This document shows positions 21,418 to 33,410 of a stretch of 64,000 nucleotides of DNA, piece by piece. Positions within the stretch are counted from its first letter, which is position 1; each line of letters begins with the position of its first letter. This stretch comes from Dictyophora rubrovolvata (Eukaryota > Basidiomycota > Agaricomycetes > Phallales > Phallaceae), in NCBI GenBank assembly GCA_029959195.1, contig CP114123.1:930001-994000 (forward strand), written 5' to 3'. Made by a program: the position numbers and the translations under genes. The notes below the pieces were generated by a model. That model was not told where the DNA came from. It searched no databases and saw only the letters and a program-made list of their open reading frames with translations.

Positions 21418-22267
21418 TGTCATGATCCAATTCATGACATCACTAGCGATACGGATTCCTTATTATATTCCCTTATCTTATTGTACTTAAATGTTATCTT
21501 ATCACAATCGCTTCATAGACGCCACGACTGGAAGTCTTATCAGACTTCATCGCCGTTTTCACGAAGTCCTAGACGCCGTCATCTTCCTAGGACTTACAGT
21601 AAGCCGCGGATAGAGCTTTGGTATATATTCTAGTTCCAAACTGCGCATGAGATCATCTATGACGGTCGTAGGTCCTTATGTGCTTTCCCTTTGTTCTTGT
21701 TTGCCACATGGCAAACTGACCCTGCATATACCTATGATACTCATGAATTGCTATGACATGTATACATTCTCAAGTTCGTTATCTATTTCAAACTGAGATT
21801 CAAACCTCTAGCGTACTTGTATATAAAGCCTCCTATACTTTGTAGCTAGACTTCTCTTCAGACTTAATATCGAACCTAGTTCGATATCTTAATATAGTCT
21901 TCATTTCCCAATAACACTTCAGTCATTTCCAAACACTTTAAATCTAAACCGTCCGTAGCGACAACGCCGTTCCGGCGTTGGATCCACTACTTCTTTCATC
22001 TCTTGTTCTTCTGCTTTCTAGTCGACAATCTATTCTACCAGATCGTTCTGGACTTCTTAGAGCTTCGGCTCAACGATATTCTTCAAGACTCGAAGATCCC
22101 GATCGACGTCAAGACAAGTAGAGCCAACGTCCAGAGGACTGTCATGGTACAACCCACTCAGGTTGAGACCATGCTCTATGACATTGTGGTGACATTTGTA
22201 TCATTATTAAATACGAGTATTAACGTTTATACCTTCGTCGCTGATACCCGAGAATCGGTACTTAACA
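21418..22267 (+). mobile_element. Solo LTR of family B, copy 1
   Basis: 850 bases, beginning TGTCATGATCC and ending TACTTAACA, with a perfect 5-base target duplication AAGGC (21413-21417 and 22268-22272). A TATA box (TTGTATATAAAGCC) lies near 21832. The first 20 bases form a near palindrome (TGTCATGA...TTCATGACA). Other copies are at 26462-27324, 47215-47752 (inverted, truncated) and a 36-base end at 50662. Confidence 0.9.
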
Positions 22268-22524
22268 AAGGCCGTAAAATGTTTCACTGAATGCTCACAA
22301 ACATTGCAGTATACCTAACATTTGCTTGTAAGAGGATAGTCTTCAGTTGTCATCAAGTTTTTCTAAACGTACTTTCTGTCAAGACTAGGGAAACGAAATT
22401 ATTGCCACTCTGAAAATTGAGCCCAGCTTCCCACTTTGATTTCCATGTCCTCCAGATTTTCCACAAGTATATGCTCAATATAAGGGTGTCGGTACACGCA
22501 GTGGTAATTAGAGTGATCAAACCT

Positions 22525-22734
22525 GTTGGTATCGGAGTCACCAGCTAACAGTTAAATTAATATTGCATTGTTGCTGACAACGCATTAGTTAAGTCTTAGT
22601 AAAATATTATAAATCCCAGTAGTTAGTTTTCACCTTTTTCATATTTATAATTTTGTATATAAAGCTCTATATTTCGAGCACTAAATAATAAGTTCTATCT
22701 ATACCATAACTGCTAGTTGTGACAAAACTATAGC
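22525..22734 (+). repeat. Left arm of a 3.5-kb-spaced inverted repeat
   Basis: It begins GTTGGTATCGGAGTC and ends AGTTGTGACA. The reverse complement recurs at 26024-26215, with scattered substitutions and small gaps. It overlaps the 3' exon of the DUF6533 paralogue, so the inverted partner is a piece of that gene's neighbourhood. Confidence 0.75.
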
Positions 22735-22970
22735 CTGATATTTTGAGAACACAACTTGAGCTAACCCATGAAGTGTTAATATATCACTAAAAAATGTCTG
22801 AGTCATTAAAAATGAAATATGAAAGACAGATTTTCCATTCACTCATGTCAATAAATTGGCAAGGTACAGTGATGTGCAAAACCGTACATGCATTCATCAC
22901 ATCTGAAATGTATCTTAAACATCTTTATTAATAAAATAGTAATAATCCTGAAAATATTTGAGTGTATACC

Positions 22971-23377
22971 TGTCAGGGCTACTCACTCAGACTAGAGGGA
23001 GGGGATCCTAAGTAAAATATATTTGGTAGAAATACTAACTCACCTAGAGGGAGGGGATCCTAAGAGAACAAACTTAGGGATCCCTCCTCTAGGGCTACTA
23101 ACTATATACTATGAAAAAACAGCAAAGGCCATATGCAGCCTTCGGTTCATGGACTGGACATGGATACTCACTGGTCCTGGACTTTTAGCTGGGGCCTAGG
23201 CCATGGCTCTGATGGGAATGGGCACTCAGCGCCCATTGGAGGGAAAGAAGGGAATACGGAAGGAAGGGGGAATGCAGGAAATGGGATAAAATACGAGAAA
23301 TAAGGAAATGAATAAGATAAACCAGAACCAAAGATAAACGAAGGAAAATAAGGGGACGACGCTAGCATACCCTGACA
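22971..23377 (-). mobile_element. 406-base solo LTR inside the Tc1 element
   Basis: Inverted copy with a perfect 5-base target duplication ATACC (22966-22970 and 23378-23382). It lies between the left terminal repeat and the transposase frame of the Tc1 element and is therefore the youngest layer here. Confidence 0.9.
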
Positions 23378-23619
23378 ATACCTGAATATGTTGGGAATGG
23401 GTTTGCTTAAGGGAACTTGTGCTCAGTGTCGCCTGTTCGTCCATGGTATATAAATGTGTTGGATGATATCACATGTACAGTTTTGCATGTGGTGAAGGAT
23501 GGAAAGTAAAATAAGGTTTGCATCGTTTTTTTGCGTATAAGGTTTGGGCCATGTGACTATATACAAGTAGATATATATTATTAGGAACTTTTGAGGCAGA
23601 AATCAGCAAGAAATTGAGC

Positions 23620-24636
23620 ATGGTCAAGCTTCCCCAGGAAAGGATAGATAGTGTCCTCCTCCTCCTCGATTCAGGGGCATCAGTCAGGAAAATAGTCCAA
23701 ACTGTTAATGTTAGTCAGGGGACAGTGACTAATATTAGAAAAGAATATCAAAATGACTTGCCCCAAGCAGCTGGAGGCCATCCCCGATCACTTTCTCCTC
23801 ATGATATCCAGCATGCAATCCATTATCTCACCTCTGGACAGGCAACTACAGCAGTAGATGTCCAAAAAATTTTACAATCATCGAGTGAAGTGCCTTTTCA
23901 TACTAGTACACTGTGGCGATGCCTGAAAAAGGAAGGTCTTAAGTCAACCACGAAGGTCAAACGGCCACTTCTTTCTGCCCGGCATAGGAGGGAGAGGCTT
24001 GACTGGGCTATTAAGCACCAATTTTGGATGATTGAGGACTGGAAACGGGTGGTGTGGTCTGATGAAACAAAAATAAATCGTTTTGGGTGTGACGGACGCA
24101 AATGGGTTTGGAAACGGCCAGAGGAAGGCTTAAATGATCAAGTGGTTGACAAGACTGTGAAACATGGTAGTGGTAGTATCATGGTGTGAGGGTGTTTCTG
24201 TTGGGATGGGATAGGTCAGGCGGGCAAGATAGATGGAAGAATGGATGCAGATTTATACTGCAAAATATTGGAGCAATATCTGAGGGGATCTCTAAAGAAA
24301 CTCAGGAAAAAAGTCCAGGACATCCTCTTCTAGCAGGACAATGACTCAAAACACACCTCTAAAAAGGCCAAAAACTGATTCGAAGACAACAGGATTGAAG
24401 TTATGAAATGGCCTGTACAATCACCAGACATGAATCTGATAGAACACCTTTGGAGTATTGTAAAACGGCGGCTTGATGAATATGACCAGGCCCCAACCAG
24501 CATACAAGAGCTCTTGGAAAGAGTTTCAAATGTTTGGTCTGGAATAGAAGTTGGAGTTTGTCAGAATTTGATTGAAAGTATGCCTAGATGAGTAGAGGCA
24601 CTTCTAAAAGCCAAAGGTGGCTACACAAAATACTAG
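23620..24636 (+). pseudogene. Tc1-like DDE transposase, degraded
   Basis: Starting at the ATG of MVKLPQERID, 338 codons can be read. An N-terminal helix-turn-helix pair (ASVRKIVQTVNVSQGTVTNI) comes first, then a second DNA-binding domain and the catalytic core. The triad is D148 (WSDETK), D240 (QDND) and E275 (LIEHLW), giving D34E spacing as in Tc1. Four in-frame stops lie at 24187, 24331, 24376 and 24589. Each is one transition away from the codon expected in the family (two TGG, one CAG, one CGA). This fits decay by cytosine methylation and deamination, or a RIP-like process, rather than random damage. A plain DNA transposon, inactive as it stands. Confidence 0.9.
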
Positions 24637-25093
24637 ATTTGTATATTCTCATAATGCAAGCAAAACTGTACATCTGAGCTTACTATAAAGTCAGGCTAAT
24701 CTACTGTAAACAAGTAATTATTATTCTAGCAGATATTAATGAAATTTGTAGTCAATATATATAACTAATCACACAAATATTTTGACAATTTATAAGAATT
24801 TATTGAGCTCTCTATTTAAGTTGCGCATGAAATATTACATTTGTGTGTACGGTTTTGCACATCACTGTAATAACAGCAAGTAGACAATGGTTTTATAACT
24901 AAAAAGAGTAAAATGGCTGCTTCTGACTTTGTAGTTGGATTCTTTCTTTACCATCTAACAAATATAAAACCACTCCTGCTAAATAACCGAGGATCAAAGC
25001 CACTTTTAAGATTTTATTCCCTTGACACAATGGATATGTTGGAATAATTAACATGCCTAATATAATAAGTAAATATCTTTCAAGACTATTCAA

Positions 25094-26023
25094 TAGTCAC
25101 TCACCTTGAATGCCTATATACCATAAAAGATAAAAAGAACCTTCTATATAAGAGACAGTGATAATTGGTCTAAATATTTAATATAAGGGATCTGGGATCC
25201 ATTACCAAGCATCATCACAACTTGTAACACCCGCCTTGTTCAACCAAAAGTGGCTTTGTTTTCTTTATTCTCTTAATTAAGCTTATTTTCCTTTATTGGA
25301 CAAATTAAGGACTATTATCCTTTGTTCTCCTTTTTAGTAGTTACAACAAAGTCTAATTAGTATAAATACGTGAGTGTAGATAGTGCTAGAGGCAGGCTTC
25401 GTAACATGGAGACTTTTGAACACTCATTTCTAACGTGTGAAACTTAAGTCTTTTATCCTCATTGCTTTGTGAAGTATACAAACTTCACATTTGATTCCTC
25501 TGAGTTCATTGAGAGAAACACAAGACTTACTTTACATTCTGCATGGGAAAAAAGTATGATCAGTGCTTTTAAACTTTTGTAAAATAATGTACTCTTTGGC
25601 TTACTATTTCCACTAGCAACTGAGTCACAAGTGAGAGTCCTTGACTAACCAAACTGCCGTATCTTGTAAACATGTAGAATGCAGAAGGGAGGTGAAACGA
25701 CTTGAGCCATATGTATTCAATTTCTCTCGAGATATTAAGGATGCTACTGTATACAATAAGTGCTAAAAAAGTGTTTGTTGAGCATGAGAGTCATCATAAT
25801 CTCAAGAGATTAAAATAGTTTCACTGGAAGCACTGATAGTCACAGCATAGCTGAAATAGCTAATGTCCCTAGATCATATAAACGTGAGTATCAAGTAGAA
25901 ATGGGGGGGGGGGGAGTACATACAATGTAGTACTAAGCAGAGGGTCAATCCAAATAAACTCTGGCACAACAATAGTGCTGTTCATCTAGTGTTACTTAGG
26001 CAAGGAGATGATGGTTTAATGTG
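25094..26023. other. Possible LTR remnant and intergenic DNA
   Basis: A block from 25223 (TGTAACACCCGCC) to about 25536 (ACTTACTTTACA) has LTR-like ends and a TATA-like AGTATAAATACG at about 25360, but no target duplication was found. The rest shows no gene. A run of ten or more G residues occurs near 25905. Confidence 0.35.
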
Positions 26024-26215
26024 TGTCACAACTAGCAGTTATAATTTAGATAGAACTTGTTATTTAGTGCTTGAAATATAGAGCTTTATATACAAAATTA
26101 TAAATATAAAAAGGTGAAACTAACTACCAGGATTTATAATATTTTTACTTAATAAGACTTAACTAATGTGTCATCACCGTTAATTTGAGTGTTAGCTGGC
26201 GACTCTGATACCAAC
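26024..26215 (-). repeat. Right arm of the inverted repeat
   Basis: Reverse complement of 22525-22734, ending GATACCAAC. See the left arm. Together they could fold into a long hairpin in a transcript spanning both. Confidence 0.75.
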
Positions 26216-26461
26216 AATGTAATATATAACATCAATTCCTTTTCGACCTAAACTTGTGAGAGGACAAATAATTGATATCATCAGGGACATGGGCTCTGGT
26301 TGTGATGCAACACTGACAGAAAATGCAAAACTATCTACCAGTAGTCATTCAGCTTTAATCAGTTGAGATATCTGAGCATGTATATGTAAATACATACATC
26401 AAATATCATTGGGGCGGTAGATGGAAGTACTCTACCGAGGATTTTCTGTGATCTGAAATAC

Positions 26462-27324
26462 TGTCATGATCCGATTCATGACATCACTAGCGATACGGAT
26501 TCCTTATTATATTCCCTTATCTTATCGTACTTAAACATTATCTTATCACAATCACTTCACAGATGCTACGACCAGAAGTCTTATCAGACTTCATCGCCGT
26601 TTTCATGAAGTCCTAGACGCTGTCATCCTCCTGGGACTTACAGTAAGCCGCGGATAGACCTTTGGTATATATTCTAGTTCCAAACTGCGCATGAGATTAT
26701 CTATGACGGTCGTAGGTCCTTGTATGTGCTTTCCCTTTGTTCTTGTTGCCTCATATTTGCCACATGGCAAACCGACCCTGCATATACTTATAATACTCAC
26801 AAATTACTATGACATGTATACATTCTCAAGTTCGTTATCTATTTTGAACTGAGATTCAAACCTCTAGCATACTTGTATATAAAGCCTTCTATACTTTGTA
26901 GCTAGACTTCTCTTCAGACTTAATATCGAACCTAGTTCGATATCTCAATATAGTCTTCATTTCCCAATAGTGCTTCCGTCATTTCCAAACACTTTAAATC
27001 TAAACCATCTGTAGTGACAACACTGTTCCGGCATTGGATCCGCTACTTCTTTCATCTCTTGTTCTTCTGCTTTCTAGTTGACAATCTATTCTACCAGATC
27101 ATTTTAGACTTCTTAGAGCTTCGGCTCAACAATATTCTCCAATGACTCGAAGATCCCAAATGATGTCAAGACAAGTAGAGCCAATGTCCAGAGGACTGCC
27201 GTGGTACAACCCACTCAGGTTGAGACCGTGCTCTACGACATTACAGTGACATTTGTATTATCATTAAATATGATTATTAACATTTATACATTCGTCACCG
27301 ATACCCGAGAATCAGTACTTAACA
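26462..27324 (+). mobile_element. Solo LTR of family B, copy 2
   Basis: 863 bases, TGTCATGATCC...TACTTAACA, with a perfect target duplication AATAC (26457-26461 and 27325-27329). It is clearly alike to the copy at 21418, and many of the differences are C/T or G/A. Confidence 0.9.
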
Positions 27325-28209
27325 AATACATGTCATTAGTATTGGATAAACTTATGAGACAATGATAATGGTCTAATTACCCATGGATTAGTTTAAAGTG
27401 GGCATATGGATGTCTGGCAACAGGACGAGCCAGATGGCCAACCGAGTCAAGAACACCTCGACATTTTGGTGATAATCTGCTGCTGATTGGCTACCGAGGA
27501 TAGCATGTGGTTAGCTCCAAGTCCTGAAAATTCTTACTTCATTCAATTACAATGATGCAGTATTCCAAGTTCAGCCCAAATGGTGAAAAAGGACATTTGA
27601 TGATGTGCGGTGACATCCCGAAAAAAATTGTGAATGATACGCTCGTGGCTCACATCTCAGTGAGAAAAATGGTTTGGGAAGGTGTGTGGGCTGCAGTGTT
27701 CTCAGCTCTCTAATTACTATTGCTGCGTCGATCTTAAGAGATAAATTTACTTACTTTTCTATCTTTCTTGACCACCTTCGTCGTGTTCCAGTGCCTGATT
27801 TAGTACACTTTAACACCTGCAGCTTTATGTTAGCTGAAGGCGGTGCCAGGTGGCGTCTAAAAAGTGCCCGTCATAGCGAGTTGGCGACCACTATAGCCTA
27901 TCACTGTGATACTAACCGCCGACGAAGCGACATGTCAATGCATCTCACTGGAGGAGACCTGAAGATGACGCTACTAAGAACCGTTTAGACTGAAATCATA
28001 ATTGATCACTTGGGACTGAGTGACGACGAGATGAGATTTAAGAGCTACATCTGAATCATGATTGTTATATGTACATTAAATTTCGATTCACTTCAACTCG
28101 ATACCAAATTACATTGGTTTGTGTATGCACTAATCACATCTATTCTTCTTCAATAATCCTATTTAAGCCCTAAGCTGTACAGCCCTGATTTGGCACTTAT
28201 GGATACGTT
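27325..28209. other. Region without a confident gene
   Basis: One plus-strand frame (27674-27988, alternative start) gives about 104 residues beginning GRCVGCSVLSSLITIAASILR. No domain is recognised and it lacks a splice or promoter context. The 3' untranslated part of the minus-strand ligase gene should occupy the right end. Confidence 0.35.
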
Positions 28210-30702
28210 TCATAATTTGGCACGATTATGTAGATATTGATTCGCATAATCATCTTGCAGAACTCTGCGAAGAACTTTGCCTATATATAATAATGATTAA
28301 CTTCGAGCTGCTTGAGATAAAGGATTACTTGCCAGTAGGATTTTTCGGAATCTGGAAATAAAAACAAGAGTGCTCAAAAAAACACATATCCTAATCACAG
28401 GCACAATAACGTACCTGATCAATAAATTGGATACCACCCCTCAACCACTTGTACCGACTGAGCCTCTCCTGAGACCACTTTTCGATAACCCTGTGTACAT
28501 GTGTCTCTCCCAACTGTTGTCCTTTCTCACTCAAAACGATCCAGGCTCTCGGGCTTTTCTCGTCCTGGAACCGACTGGTCCCAGTGGATCCCGAAAGTAA
28601 AACGCCGACAACTGCGACGTCTTTAACTAGTCCGGATGGTTCAGCGTAAATTGCGTCTTCAATTTCGGTTGGTGAGACTTGGAGCCCTGAGACTTTGAGA
28701 GTGTCCTGCCCGAAGGTGTGTGAGTATAAATTGAGTCTAAAAAAATCTGAAAGATAGTTTGGAAGAAAACATTACTTTTGCGCGTTCCTTGAAGTAAAAA
28801 TTACCACGTGTGTCTACGCTGAATATGTCGCCTGTACGAAGCCATCCCATCGGTAGAAATGTTTCAGCGGTCGCTTTGGGATCTTGCCAATAGCCTTTTC
28901 AATTCAACAGTCAAGTTAAACTTTTAGTTATGTTAAATCTCCAAGTCTTTGAGAGATTCACCTATGGCAATGGAACCGCCTTTCAGGTACAGTTCACCAG
29001 GTTCGTTAAGCATGCAATGTGTCCCATCCGGACGGAGTATCAGTGCTTCGAGTCCAGGGTAGAGAATGCCTGACAAGAGCAATTAGCACGAAGTTTGTGA
29101 ATATGAAGCACTTGGATGGAGATAGACCTGTTGAGGTGCTCTTCTGGGACTCCGGGCCGTCGAGTGAGAGTGAATTTGTAGATGGTGGTCGCAAGAGTGC
29201 ACCAGTGGTCTAAGAAAGGAGATTGTTCAGCGGTGTGGTGAGGAATGGTACTCCTTCGTACCGATTCGGAAAGCGCATATCCTGTTGTTAGGTTAGAATA
29301 GAATATAAACAGCCGAGTTTCCTAACCTTCTGAGAGTCTAGCGTTCGGAAAGACAGTTTGTAAACTTTTTTCCATAGATTCTGAGAGATGTGCCGCTCCG
29401 AATATTATTTCTTTGACGGATGATGTGTCTATATTTCTGTACTTTGGTGAATTGAGTAAGGCGTGGACTATGGATGGGACGAAGGGAATAACGTTGATGC
29501 GGTAACTAGGAGAGAGAAAAACAGGTGGGTGGTGCGTGTTTTACTTTAGTTTAAGATATGTAATTAAAACATACTTGCGGATCTGTTCGAGAGCGAGGTC
29601 CAAATTCCAACGTGGCATTATTATGAATCTGTCTCGGAATCTTGGAATGGACCTAAAGAACACACCAAACCTTACTATCTTTTTGTGAGAGAGGACTGGT
29701 TACACTATACCGTAAACAAGTGAGATGCAAGGCATATGTATGATAGAAAGGCAAAAATGCCAGACTCGTAGATATAGCTTGCTTGGCGAGAGGTCGGGGC
29801 TGATATATATCGATGTAGTAAGTAGTTCTCTAGTAAGAGAGGAGATCTCACTTCTTCTTTCGCCTGCTTTGTCATTGTGGCTTCAAATATAAACAACTGC
29901 TCAATGCTGTAGCGTAGGTTTTCATGAGAGATCATAACGGCTTAACGAGTACTAAATGAATAAAACTGTGAACAACTCCAAGGCAGTCCCCATACCTTTC
30001 GGAGACCCAGTTGTTCCACTAGAAAAAATGAGATAGGCGAGCGTATTGGGTTGCACAGGTCGAATCGGTTCCTGAGGAATTTTTTTCGTCCGAACCAACT
30101 GAACCATGTTTTGGAATGATTGAAATCGTTTCATATTATCTTGGTCGACCTCCTTAAGAGACGAATTGCCTTTAAATAGAATGATATTTTCATCAGGGAG
30201 TTGGAGTTCTGCAGCGGCCAGGCATAACGCTGAAAAATAAGCTTTATGGACCAGCACATGTGTCACTTCCGCCTTTTTTAGACAATAAGACAGCTCCCAT
30301 TGGGTCGCGAAGGGTGATAAGGGTACAAATGGAACAGCAAGACCGATGAGAGCGTGCACGATTGTTATATATTCCTTTTAGTGCGTAAATTTATAATTAA
30401 TCATCGACGAGGATAAATCTTAGTCAACAAACCATGCAATTGTCGCTCAAAATTCCGACTCTATGTTTTTGACTCTCGAGTTTTAAACCTCCGCAGCTTT
30501 TTTCCATGCCTAGGGCGGTGATTGCGTCGTACACATCTCGCGTGAATTCCCTCACGGAGCGCCGTTGACCGGTGATGACGTCGACGTGGATCGTGTAATT
30601 TTCGTCTGTCTGGCCTTCCAAAAGTCCTTCGGGAAATACAACATGGTGATAGTTGGTCGCCGGGACACTTGGAACAGGAGGAAATAATGATTGCAGATAC
30701 AT
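28210..30702 (-). CDS. ANL-superfamily acyl-CoA ligase / AMP-binding enzyme
   Basis: This gene codes an adenylate-forming enzyme of the 4-coumarate-CoA-ligase type: ATP plus a carboxylic acid gives an acyl-AMP and then a thioester. It starts MYLQSLFPPVPSVPATNYHH. Visible landmarks, in order: GILSDNCM; HALIGLAVPF; the P-loop TLAYLIFSSGTTGSPK; HENLRYSI; LAFLPFYHTYALHL; PRWNLDLALEQIRK; the A5 block LSEGYALSES; LRPDGTHCMLNEPGELY; the hinge WLRTGDIF; LKVSGLQVSPTEIEDAI; and the catalytic lysine motif PTGKVLRRVL. Exon 1 is 30433-30702, exon 2 is 29996-30374 and exon 3 starts at 29940. At least eight introns join in frame with no break. The last intron (28281-28332) is GC-AG (GCAAGT). Length is about 550-580 residues, normal for the family. 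No peroxisomal SKL end; it closes RAKL. It looks functional. Confidence 0.85.
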
Positions 30703-31775
30703 GGTAATGGTAGGTGAGGAAAGGGGAAATGAGGAATGTATTGAGGCGTGTGATTCCGAGTGAATTCAATGTTGACGTGACCTTCTTTTCGCAGTAGCAC
30801 AATATATAAAGGAAGAAATCACATGTAATCTTACGGGCACAGAAATGTCATTTTTGAAGCGGCCTCGTTCTCATTACGGGAAGCAGAATGCCCGAATGCC
30901 AGATTCTATTAGGTGATTCATGAAAGGTGTCCAATGATAACTCCCATAATCTAATAGTGCCTATACCATATGATTTTTGGGCTCACTTGTTATCTTCATT
31001 GACGCTCTGAAAAGCTATGAAAGGTCTAGTGCTGGTGCTAGTGTTGGTATACTGCAGCCTGCTTACCATGACGTGCTAAACCATATAAACTCTGACGTTG
31101 CGATTGTCAAAATCAATTCCGAATTTATGTCTCGAATCTTTGCGAAAACACTCCATGGCAATGAAAATAAGCAATACATTCAAGTGTTATAGCCGGAGAA
31201 CCAGGAAGCGTGAATGTTAAAAAAGTCATGAGATTCGCAGTCCGGACGGGCGCCAAAATAACGCCAAGCGCAGTTTTGGCGCTACTATTACGGTGGTTAC
31301 ATGGAACGGAAGTTACGGAACTGCGATGCCAGCTCAAGTGAGACCACAAACATTTGAGCTCGAAGATTGATTATTCGGCTTATTTTTGGATTAGAGTATT
31401 CAACATACTTAATGGCATCTTCTGTGCATTGGTTATGTATGAGCCTATTTGCCATGGCTTACACCTTTCATAATGCGCTGGACTTCTTTTTTTGATGGAG
31501 AGCTTAAGACTATTAGTAGGTTTGGCGAACGTCAGCCATTTTCGTGCGCTGGACTTCTACTTATATTAATATATAGCTTTTTTCGGTTGACCTAATATCA
31601 ACAGGGCTGACGTGTCGTTTGTTGGGCCGGCGGGGTAATCGCCGACTATGACGAGCTCGAGGCGTCGCCGACCTTGGTTGCCGTTTGTGGGTTCAAAATA
31701 CAAAGCAATCATCCATCAAAATGAACTCATCCTTGCCTCGAACAACACCGCGGCCCTTAGTCGGTTGAAAACAGA
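30703..31775. other. Intergenic DNA upstream of the ligase gene
   Basis: A TATA-like stretch (TTTATATATTG read on the minus strand, about 30798-30808) lies about 100 bases ahead of the ligase start. Part of 31315-31400 recurs at about 19955-20010, showing that the duplicated segment once included this side too. No gene is seen. Confidence 0.4.
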
Positions 31776-33202
31776 ATGTCTCGTAAACTCGTCGTGAGAA
31801 TACGCTATGAAGGAGAATGGTCTGCTACCAATTCTTCGCTATATCAGACATTGTCCGCCATCGGACCATCACCACCTTTTGGAGAGCCCCCTTCATGAGG
31901 CAATATCGAACAGCAGTTTTGCTTTTGCATTCAACGGTAGGTCGTTATCTCCTACAAAATATATTGTAAAACCACACTTTCGGTCTAAGGGATTCTCATC
32001 GATATACTTGGTCTGATTAACAATGATCTACCAAGCCAAGTTGGATTGCAATGCTTTATCGATGGCACTCTTATTGATCCTACTATTTCAACGAAGGAAA
32101 ACAATGCTCGTCAATGCACGACGTCGCTCCTTCCAAATGGTCCCCATGAGCTTGTGGTTAACATTTCCACGAAAATCACCCATTTCTTCCCCGACTACTT
32201 ACAATATGTGCTTTCAGATGAAGCCCTGCTCGATAATGCTACGGTTATAATGTCCAACATAGATCCTTCAATATCTTGTAAATAGCTCAGGATGGTCACA
32301 GGTGGACGGTCTCGCAGCGAACATAACAACTACCGCCAATGCTTCTGTTGATATAGGAGAGCGTATAGGCTAGTTTGGGCCCTAGCGTCGGAACCTCAGC
32401 ATGTTCATTCTCTGGCCCAATACTCTGTTGATGAAGGACCTTCGTTCAATTTCACCCCCTCAAATTCATCTTCCTCGACTGATATTCCTAACGGTCTTTT
32501 TTTCACTACCGACACCTTAAAACAAGGATCGCATACGCTTTCTGTCCGTTTTCTGGGAAACGATTCCACGATCCCTTTAACATTGAATAATCTCGTGGTC
32601 ACAAATAGATCAGAGCCATCAGACTCAACAAGCCCCCCCAAATCATCAACATCATCTCCAGCACCAACAGCCTCATCCTCTTCAACCACTCAACTTGATG
32701 ATAAGCGAGGAAGCACCGTCAGCGCTGCGGTAGGCGGCCCTAGGGGCCATTGTAGGGCTGACTTTGATGATTCTACGTTCATATATTGCAGGCGTCCGAA
32801 ACACAGGACAATTCAGGCAGTTTTAAATGGGATAACGCCTTCCAAACGGAGTATATGTGCTCTTCCGCTCCCCACTCACCGGTACCGTTGACACGCTAGC
32901 TGGGATCGCCAAACGATGACTCTACTTCCCAGAGGACGACGAGGTACGACACTGCCGCAGACGTTTTTACTCGATCAAAGTATGTTTCATTGCAGCGAGA
33001 AGAGTCCCGATCATCCCATTCCTCTACACCTACATCGATGATCGCCTTTTGTGACAAGTATCACCTCAGGCAGCAGTTCGAGTACGGTGTAAAAGATAAC
33101 ATAACCTCCAGTTGGGATAACGATGTGGTAAAAACTCCTTTGCTTTTTTCATTGATTCAATTCAAATCAAAAAATGAGCCTGTCCACCGTTCTCAACATT
33201 GA
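31776..33202 (+). pseudogene. Fungal membrane-anchored lectin/mucin-like protein, decayed
   Basis: The gene matches a large Agaricomycete family: an extracellular two-part beta-sandwich, a Ser/Thr-rich stalk, one transmembrane helix and a cytoplasmic tail. Seen here: the start MSRKLVVRIRYEGEW, FAFAFNG, then QCFIDGTLIDPTI ... LLPNGPHELVVNISTK ... DYLQYVLSDEA, the second half TDTLKQGSHTLSVRF, and a Ser/Thr/Pro stalk (SDSTSPPKSSTSSPAP). The membrane helix region near 32730-32800 is only recovered by changing frame, and the segment before FAFAFNG (about 31890) also needs a one-base shift. The tail exon REESRSSHSSTPTSM follows at about 32998. Either a pseudogene or sequence errors in a live gene. 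Not related to known pathways. Confidence 0.55.
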
Positions 33203-33410
33203 ACATTGACCCCGGACTTTGTAGTTTAGGTTTGTTCACAGTTTTATTTGTTTTACTTTTCGTTTGATCTATTATATTATATGTGTGTGCAGACATGACA
33301 ACGGATCCAAATATGCAACTCGGTCGATCATCATACCGATATCAAATGGGCAGTGGGGTGAAGTGTGAGCACACATTCGTGACATTCCCAGTCTAACTGA
33401 TTCCATTAAT

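Larger units (their letters stand above)
22867..24867 (+). mobile_element. Tc1/mariner DNA transposon
   Basis: Terminal inverted repeats CAGTGATGTGCAAAACCGTAC (left) and its complement (right) are each bounded by a TA dinucleotide (22865-22866 and 24868-24869), the standard target of this superfamily. With the inner solo LTR (22971-23377) taken away it is about 1.6 kb, the usual size. It carries one degraded transposase (23620-24636). It lies inside a DUF6533 gene relic. Confidence 0.93.
22353..25093 (-). pseudogene. DUF6533-type membrane protein paralogue, split by a transposon
   Basis: Two minus-strand pieces match the gene at 978-2727. The piece at 24899-25093 (ERYLLIILGMLIIPTYPLCQGNKIL) corresponds to the LLVIRAYSMCQGNQ helix pair. 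The piece at 22353-22541 (TACTDTLILSIYLWKIWRTWKSKWEAG) corresponds to the STDLLVFGICMWKVWGIWR helix. They are in the expected order on the minus strand. In the first gene the two are about 250 bases apart; here 2.4 kb separate them, because a Tc1/mariner element sits between. The DUF6533 N-terminal exon and the tail are not visible, so this is a decayed host gene. Confidence 0.65.

Noticed and set aside
22003-22290. Open frame of 95 codons in the family B LTR
   Set aside because: It lies wholly within the LTR near its end and is not kept open in the second copy at 26462.
22525-26215. Inverted arms as terminal repeats of one large DNA transposon
   Set aside because: The arms contain host gene exon sequence, no target duplication is seen, and the only transposase between them belongs to the Tc1 element, which has its own ends.
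30461-30802. Alternative frame at the ligase start
   Set aside because: It is a shadow of exon 1 in another frame; the called frame has strong family similarity.
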